DNA of 10,821 nt from RGIG464 sp045643185 (GTDB taxonomy: Bacteria > Myxococcota_A > Bradymonadia > UBA4248): positions 1-10,821 of the forward strand of contig JAZUKH010000039.1 in NCBI GenBank assembly GCA_045643185.1. The letters run 5' to 3'. Position 1 is the first letter of the stretch; every line of letters starts with the position of its first letter. Under the pieces are notes generated by a model that saw only the letters and a program-made list of their open reading frames with translations, was not told the origin of the DNA and searched no databases. The translations under genes were made by a program, and so were the position numbers. Positions 6,937-10,821 of this stretch are shown one piece after another.

Positions 6937-7028
6937 CATACCGATGCGCTTTTTAGCGTTTGTCATGGCCTGGTTTGCTCGTCAGAGGTTGCCAAGCCGT
7001 GATTTGAATAATTTTGTGTGAGGAGACG

Positions 7029-8591
7029 ATGGCTTTATCTCAAAAATTCTATTCAGCCGCTTTTATCGTTTTGCTTTCTTTAACGGTGAATGCATGTGAC
7101 AACAATGATTGCGTCGACTCCGCCTGTATTCAGCAGAGTGAGTTCTCGACGACGTCGCTGCCGGTCGTGAATGGCATACCGGTGAGTGCGAATGCCTACC
7201 CCGAGACGTTGATGTTGTACTCAGATGCGAATTTCACCAAAGCGGTGTTTTGCACAGCCGTGTTGATCTCACCAGACTGGGTCTTGACCGCGATCCATTG
7301 CGTCAAGAGCACGTATGCTTTTCCTAATCTTGAAGAGGAAGTCGTTCCGTATATGCACGTTGGCATTGGTTCGACGGTGGAATCGGTCAAAAACACGTAC
7401 GAAGTGGATAAGATCTATGTGCCCGATAATGCGTTGACTTCAGATTCGATCAAAAAAGACATTGCGTTGATCCATTTGAAGACCCCGATTCCATCGGAAG
7501 TCGCGTTGGCCGTGCCTCCGATGCCGCCGTCGAAGGAATTGAGTGCCAAAGCCGTGGATAACGGCTATGACGAAGCGTCGGCTTCGTCGACGGTCGAATT
7601 GCTTTCGATGGGGTTTGGGCAGATCAGCGGCATGGATACGAATTCGTCCGGGATCAAACACATGGCCACAACGGTGCCTTTTGCGATCTGTCCAATGAAT
7701 GGCACACAGAGTGCGCGTTGTACCGATGAAAAAGCCGAAAACAAGGGGGTTATTTTTATTGATGGTTCAAAAGCGTCGCTTTGTCGTGGTGATTCGGGCG
7801 GTCCGACGTATCGCACGGTCGATGGTTATCGCTTTGTCGAAGGCATTTCCAGCTACTCTGACAAGGGATGCCAGCGCATGTCGGCTTTGACGCTCGTCAG
7901 CGATTATTACGACAGTTTTATTAAGGCACATGTGCCTAATCTGGTCGAAGACTGTGACAACGGGGTGGATGATAACGGCGATGGCTTTGTGGACTGCAGC
8001 GATTGGCAATGTCGTTCGCTCGACAAGTGTGACGTCAGCCACTGTTCGGCTGAAAACTGCGGTGAGTTTTGGTGTAGTGAAGCGAAGATCTGCCAGCCAG
8101 AGGTCTGCGATAACAAGTCTGACGACAATGGTGACGGCAAGGTGGATTGCGATGATCCCCAGTGTGCTGAATTCACGGCGTGCTTGCACGAGATTTGTGA
8201 TAATCAAAAAGACGATAACGGCGATGGCAAAGTCGATTGCGACGATGACGAGTGTCAGCAGGCGGACGCGTGCAACCAGGAGATCTGCGGCAACCGAGTG
8301 GATGACAACGGCGATGGCAAAGTCGACTGCGACGATCCAAAATGCGCAGACGAGCCAATGTGCCAGGTAGAGATCTGTGACGACCAGATCGATAACAACG
8401 TCAATATGCTGACGGACTGCGATGATCCAGCGTGTGCGGAGGCCGAAGTGTGTCAGGCGAGTGATTCGAGCGATGACGGGTGTGCCGTGGCGTCTCGTCG
8501 TCCGGCGCGACATGCGGTGCCAGCTTTGTTCGCTTTGTTGGGCGCGGCACTGGTCTGGCGCCGTCGTCAAAAGACCTCAACCCGGTCGTAA
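7029..8591 (+). CDS. S1-family serine protease lipoprotein with expanded Asp-rich repeats, tandem paralogue
   Basis: This 520-aa protein is counted from ATG 7029, which follows GAGGAG (7020-7025). A TTG at 7014 is in frame, but using it would bury that site and prepend CEET to the signal peptide. The lipobox is TVNAC (C23). The protease domain covers about 46-302: VVNG 46-49, H90 (LTAIHC), D144 (KKDIALIHL) and S256 (CRGDSGGP), with a C75-C91 pair. Position 189 is S250, as in chymotrypsin. It shares LISPDWVLTA, the LIHLKTP region and the SxVS/SDYYxxFI end with its upstream neighbour, so the two are paralogues. Five repeats follow (307-475), with a 21-residue Cys-rich insert (335-355) after the first. 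The last repeat has lost its DxDG loop (DNNVNM). The tail is C485, a hydrophobic stretch (496-510) and RRR. It is probably surface-anchored; the substrate is unknown. Confidence 0.9.
   Translation: MALSQKFYSAAFIVLLSLTVNACDNNDCVDSACIQQSEFSTTSLPVVNGIPVSANAYPETLMLYSDANFTKAVFCTAVLISPDWVLTAIHCVKSTYAFPNLEEEVVPYMHVGIGSTVESVKNTYEVDKIYVPDNALTSDSIKKDIALIHLKTPIPSEVALAVPPMPPSKELSAKAVDNGYDEASASSTVELLSMGFGQISGMDTNSSGIKHMATTVPFAICPMNGTQSARCTDEKAENKGVIFIDGSKASLCRGDSGGPTYRTVDGYRFVEGISSYSDKGCQRMSALTLVSDYYDSFIKAHVPNLVEDCDNGVDDNGDGFVDCSDWQCRSLDKCDVSHCSAENCGEFWCSEAKICQPEVCDNKSDDNGDGKVDCDDPQCAEFTACLHEICDNQKDDNGDGKVDCDDDECQQADACNQEICGNRVDDNGDGKVDCDDPKCADEPMCQVEICDDQIDNNVNMLTDCDDPACAEAEVCQASDSSDDGCAVASRRPARHAVPALFALLGAALVWRRRQKTSTRS
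7947..8453 (+). repeat. Five Asp/Cys-rich repeats with one insert in the second protease
   Basis: The first repeat is 7947-8030. A short insert with four cysteines follows. Then four 90-bp units start at 8094, 8184, 8274 and 8364. Units at 8094, 8184 and 8274 all encode DDNGDGKVDCDD, with mainly synonymous base differences there (gac/gat, aag/aaa, gtg/gtc). The unit at 8364 is degenerate. Compared with three repeats in the paralogue, this array has expanded. Confidence 0.88.
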
Positions 8592-8631
8592 GCGCTGCAG
8601 GTCGTCGTGGGCTCTGCCAGACGAAGGGGTA

Positions 8632-8694
8632 GCGGCGTATTTTTCCCATGATACCGCGTAGCATGCTACGCGGCATCATGGGAAAAATAGCCGC
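8632..8694 (+). repeat. 63-bp inverted repeat, copy C of the bulged palindrome with a long inner stem
   Basis: GCGGC (8632-8636), bulged G8637, a 15-base arm TATTTTTCCCATGAT (8638-8652), A8653, then CCGCGTAGC (8654-8662), centre AT, GCTACGCGG (8665-8673), C8674, the matching 15-base arm (8675-8689) and GCCGC (8690-8694). That is 29 bp with one bulge and one mismatch, plus a palindromic centre. The outer core matches copies A and B. It starts 40 bp after the second protease stop and may act as that gene's terminator or 3' stabiliser, although no T-run follows. Confidence 0.8.
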
Positions 8695-8766
8695 GTAGGG
8701 GGAGACTTCCCCCTCCCAAAATATATTTAAATTGGTGTTGTTAGACGCAATTACATAATTCAATTC

Positions 8767-8861
8767 ATAATTACCTGCATGTGGGTTTTAATAAATGATA
8801 ATTACGTACATGTAGGTGTTAAATAAATGATAATTACGTACATGTAGGTGTTAAATAATAT
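8767..8861 (+). promoter_or_regulatory. Three phased direct repeats with palindromic core, upstream of the amidohydrolase
   Basis: Units start at 8767 (31 bp), 8798 (32 bp) and 8830 (32 bp), each beginning ATAATTAC. The second and third are nearly identical; the first differs at several positions. Each carries an imperfect palindrome, ACgTACATGTAgGT (ACCTGCATGTGGGT in the first unit). Core centres fall at 8779/8780, 8810/8811 and 8842/8843, about three helical turns apart. A promoter candidate begins 12 bp further on. The layout fits repeated binding sites for a dimeric regulator. Confidence 0.55.
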
Positions 8862-8872
8862 AAGATAATACA

Positions 8873-8901
8873 TTGACATCAAGGGCAGGAATGACTAGAA
8901 G
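8873..8901 (+). promoter_or_regulatory. Candidate sigma70-type promoter for the amidohydrolase
   Basis: TTGACA (8873-8878) is a perfect -35 hexamer. TAGAAG (8896-8901), 17 bp later, matches four of six -10 positions. The predicted start would be about 60 nt before the ATG. The phased repeats lie directly upstream. The weak -10 fits a promoter that needs an activator, which is inference. Confidence 0.42.
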
Positions 8902-8907
8902 CCACAG

Positions 8908-8938
8908 GCTTGCGCTTCGAAAAGTATATTTTGCAAGC
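8908..8938 (+). promoter_or_regulatory. Leader hairpin before the amidohydrolase ribosome-binding site
   Basis: GCTTGC (8908-8913) pairs with GCAAGC (8933-8938). The A/T-rich 19-nt interior can itself pair AAAA (8920-8923) with TTTT (8929-8932). It ends 14 nt before GGAGGA (8953-8958). It would be in the transcribed leader if the promoter call is right. The role is unknown. Confidence 0.3.
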
Positions 8939-8968
8939 GGGTATTTAAATTTGGAGGAATTAGACATC

Positions 8969-10821
8969 ATGGCCTTATTAAACAAAAAACTCATGGCATT
9001 TGCGGGACTTTTTGCTGTTCTTGGCATGTGCGGGTGCTCGGACGATGATTCTTCGGGCAGTGATGACGGAACGTGCACGGCGGATATGCCATCGACGTGT
9101 GCAGATAGCATCATGACCTATTGCGAAAACGGTTTTAAGAGCGCAATGCGTTGTGAACAGGGTTGTGATGGTAACAAATGTAAAGGCAGTACACCTGTCC
9201 AGACGTGTAGCGTGACCGAATCATGCAGTGAGGGGAAACATACATATTGTTCGGGCAGCGAAGTGAAGACCGAAGCGTGTGCCGATGGCTGCGAAGGCAA
9301 CAAATGTAAAGGTTCGACGCCTGTGTCAGGCAATTATCCGCTTGATCCGAACACGTGTGCGAAAGGCAGCAAGGCTGCGAATGCCACAAGCAACCAGTAC
9401 ACGTTCACGGGGTGCGCTTGTGACGAGAACACGTATCAGAAAACTTGTGGCACCGTCGGCGGCGTTGATGTCGTTTACATGTGCTACAAAGGCGACGAAG
9501 AGTGGCTGCAATGTAATGGCTGCACGGTCGATAAAACAGGTTATTACAAATGTAAGGCGGACGAGAAAGTCTGCATGAAAGAAGACTTGACGAGCACGAC
9601 CAGCAAGAATTCCGCGCCTGGTGGCGGCAAGGTCACGGAAGTCAGTCAGGCGGACGCTGAAAAATATGCCACGGATCTCGGCATTACCAAGGCCGGTGTG
9701 GACATGTATGATATCGAAAAAGCGGGTGAATCACACATCGTGAAGGATTCTGACGGTTTTGAAGTCGAAACGTGTGATGCTGCTTTGACGATCAGTGATT
9801 CGAGCAATACCTGCGAAGCAACTGGGGACGCCAAAGCCGCGACGGTCGTCATTCGTGGCGACATTTTGACGAAAGACAAGGTCATCAAGGGCGGTGCCGT
9901 GGCTTTCAAAGGCAATAAGATCACTGCCGTCGGCTGCAATGTCGATACGACGGACGCTCGCGTGATCACGTGCCCGAATGCCGTTGTCAGTGCTGGGCTT
10001 ATCAATGCGCACGACCACCTCACGTTTGATAACCAGAGACCGGATGACTGGGGGGCCGAACGTTTTGACCATCGTCACGATTGGCGCAAAGCTAAAAACT
10101 GCCATACGGATCATAATGGCAAAGGTTCGAGCAACAACGAAGTTCATGAAATGCGTATGTTGTTGAGCGGTACGACGGCTATGTTCGGCTCTGGTGCGGG
10201 CAAACTGATTCGTACCGTGGATAAGACTCAGGTGGAAGGGGCGAATCAGCCAGTATATCAGACTTTCCCGTTGGGTGATAATGGTGGGAATATGCTCGCT
10301 TCGGGATGCAAGTACTCCTACAATACGTCTAATGGGTATTTTGGTCCGCACATCGGCGAAGGTATCAATGACGCGGCGCTCAACGAACTTAAGTGCTTGA
10401 GCGGTGAAGGCACTGGTGCCAAGAATATCTTCAGTAACAAACTCGCCATCATCCATGGCGTTGCGGCGACGCCTTCCATTATTCAGAAGATGGCTAATGC
10501 CAATTCTAAGTTGATCTGGTCGCCTCGTACGAACGTTTCGCTCTATGGCGATACGGCACGCGTGACGGTTTATGACAACATGGGCGTGACCATCGCTCTG
10601 GGTACCGACTGGATCCTTTCCGGTTCTGCCAATATGCTTCGTGAATACGAATGTGCCGATTACCTCAATACCTATTATTTCAATAAACATTTCTCGGATT
10701 ATCAGATTTGGATGATGGGTACCTATAACTCGGCACTTGCTCTCGGTTTGGAAAACTCTCTTGGCGATCTTGCCAAGGATAAACTCGCCGATATCGCCGT
10801 TTATGCCAAAAACAATAACCG
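8969..10821 (+). CDS. Lipoprotein amidohydrolase (deaminase-type metal site) with Cys-rich N-terminal modules, 3' end outside window
   Basis: The frame is open from ATG 8969 to the window edge, giving 617 residues with no stop. The signal peptide ends LGMCGCSDDD, with C23 (or C21) lipidated, followed by a short acidic spacer. Two six-Cys modules cover 35-119, and a further Cys-rich region covers about 130-202. The amidohydrolase domain starts near 290 (VVIRGDIL, an N-terminal beta-sandwich strand). Metal-site motifs appear in order: AHDH (H348, H350), HIGE (H461, E464), IIHG (H496) and LGTDW (D547). HxH, HxxE, His and Asp is the pattern of the single-metal deaminase/chlorohydrolase branch (cytosine, guanine and SAH deaminases, TRZ/ATZ), where Glu and Asp act in catalysis. 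The substrate cannot be told. GGAGGA lies 10 nt before the start; the internal ATG at 8993 would shorten the signal peptide. Known members of the branch are mainly cytoplasmic, so export is unusual. Confidence 0.85.
   Translation, partial: MALLNKKLMAFAGLFAVLGMCGCSDDDSSGSDDGTCTADMPSTCADSIMTYCENGFKSAMRCEQGCDGNKCKGSTPVQTCSVTESCSEGKHTYCSGSEVKTEACADGCEGNKCKGSTPVSGNYPLDPNTCAKGSKAANATSNQYTFTGCACDENTYQKTCGTVGGVDVVYMCYKGDEEWLQCNGCTVDKTGYYKCKADEKVCMKEDLTSTTSKNSAPGGGKVTEVSQADAEKYATDLGITKAGVDMYDIEKAGESHIVKDSDGFEVETCDAALTISDSSNTCEATGDAKAATVVIRGDILTKDKVIKGGAVAFKGNKITAVGCNVDTTDARVITCPNAVVSAGLINAHDHLTFDNQRPDDWGAERFDHRHDWRKAKNCHTDHNGKGSSNNEVHEMRMLLSGTTAMFGSGAGKLIRTVDKTQVEGANQPVYQTFPLGDNGGNMLASGCKYSYNTSNGYFGPHIGEGINDAALNELKCLSGEGTGAKNIFSNKLAIIHGVAATPSIIQKMANANSKLIWSPRTNVSLYGDTARVTVYDNMGVTIALGTDWILSGSANMLREYECADYLNTYYFNKHFSDYQIWMMGTYNSALALGLENSLGDLAKDKLADIAVYAKNNN
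9071..9325 (+). repeat. Duplicated six-cysteine module in the amidohydrolase N-terminus
   Basis: Residues 35-77 and 78-119 are tandem copies ending GNKCKGSTPV. Cys positions are 36, 44, 52, 62, 66, 71 and 80, 86, 94, 104, 108, 113. Five of the intervals are compared: only the first differs (8 versus 6), and the other four (8, 10, 4, 5) are identical. The even cysteine number and export suggest three disulphides per module. A binding or spacer role is possible. I do not recognise the family. Confidence 0.8.

Noticed and set aside
7014..7028. TTG start for the second protease
   Set aside because: It would place GAGGAG inside the gene and add CEET before a normal lipoprotein signal; ATG 7029 fits better.
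8767..8861. 31-32-bp repeats as a CRISPR array or plasmid-type origin iterons
   Set aside because: There is no unique spacer between units, no cas gene or replication-initiator gene nearby, and the array sits directly before a promoter.
9731..10690. 319-aa minus-strand open frame
   Set aside because: It lies opposite the amidohydrolase domain, whose metal-site motifs are complete on the plus strand.
548..10821. A single functional system joining the activase fusion, proteases and amidohydrolase
   Set aside because: Strong terminators and wide gaps separate the units, and cytoplasmic Fe-S chemistry has no visible link to the surface lipoproteins.

Overview
The window reads as chromosomal DNA of moderate GC from a myxobacterium-like, anaerobic-capable bacterium (Myxococcota, Bradymonadota or a relative). 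Two things point there. Two secreted proteases carry aspartate-rich DDNGDG repeats and end in a Cys / hydrophobic segment / Arg tail of the MYXO-CTERM type. One very large gene belongs to the oxygen-sensitive 2-hydroxyacyl-CoA dehydratase/activase superfamily. The taxonomy is inferred from protein style only. All five genes found lie on the plus strand.

Layout. 1-277: the last 91 codons of a gene whose tail is a 12-residue charged repeat (36-bp tandem repeat). 278-547: a gene-free stretch with a bulged palindrome, an intrinsic terminator and a possible folded leader just upstream of the next ribosome-binding site. 548-4966: a 1472-aa fusion of two BadF/BcrA-type activase domains with a DUF2229/dehydratase-like half. 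4967-5428: a palindrome, a long near-symmetric terminator and a 360-bp leader region with several inverted repeats. 5429-6844 and 7029-8591: two paralogous S1 (trypsin-fold) lipoproteins, separated by a strong terminator. 8592-8968: a 63-bp near-perfect inverted repeat, three 31-32-bp direct repeats and a sigma70-like promoter. 8969 to the window end: a truncated lipoprotein amidohydrolase with two Cys-rich modules.

How the genes relate. Terminators separate the first three transcription units, and no operon linking all of them is visible. The two proteases are clear tandem paralogues. Together with the amidohydrolase they form a run of three cell-surface lipoproteins, which suggests extracellular degradation or nutrient scavenging. 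The cytoplasmic activase fusion has no evident functional link to them.

No defence, phage or conjugation system is visible. The least ordinary signals are: (1) a bulged palindrome family, GCGGC-g-TAT ... ATA-GCCGC, found in three intergenic regions; (2) a nested possible three-way-junction leader before the activase gene; (3) helically phased palindromic repeats before the amidohydrolase; (4) a deaminase-type amidohydrolase placed on the cell surface. All coordinates, stems and residue numbers were read by eye; no database search or folding program was run.
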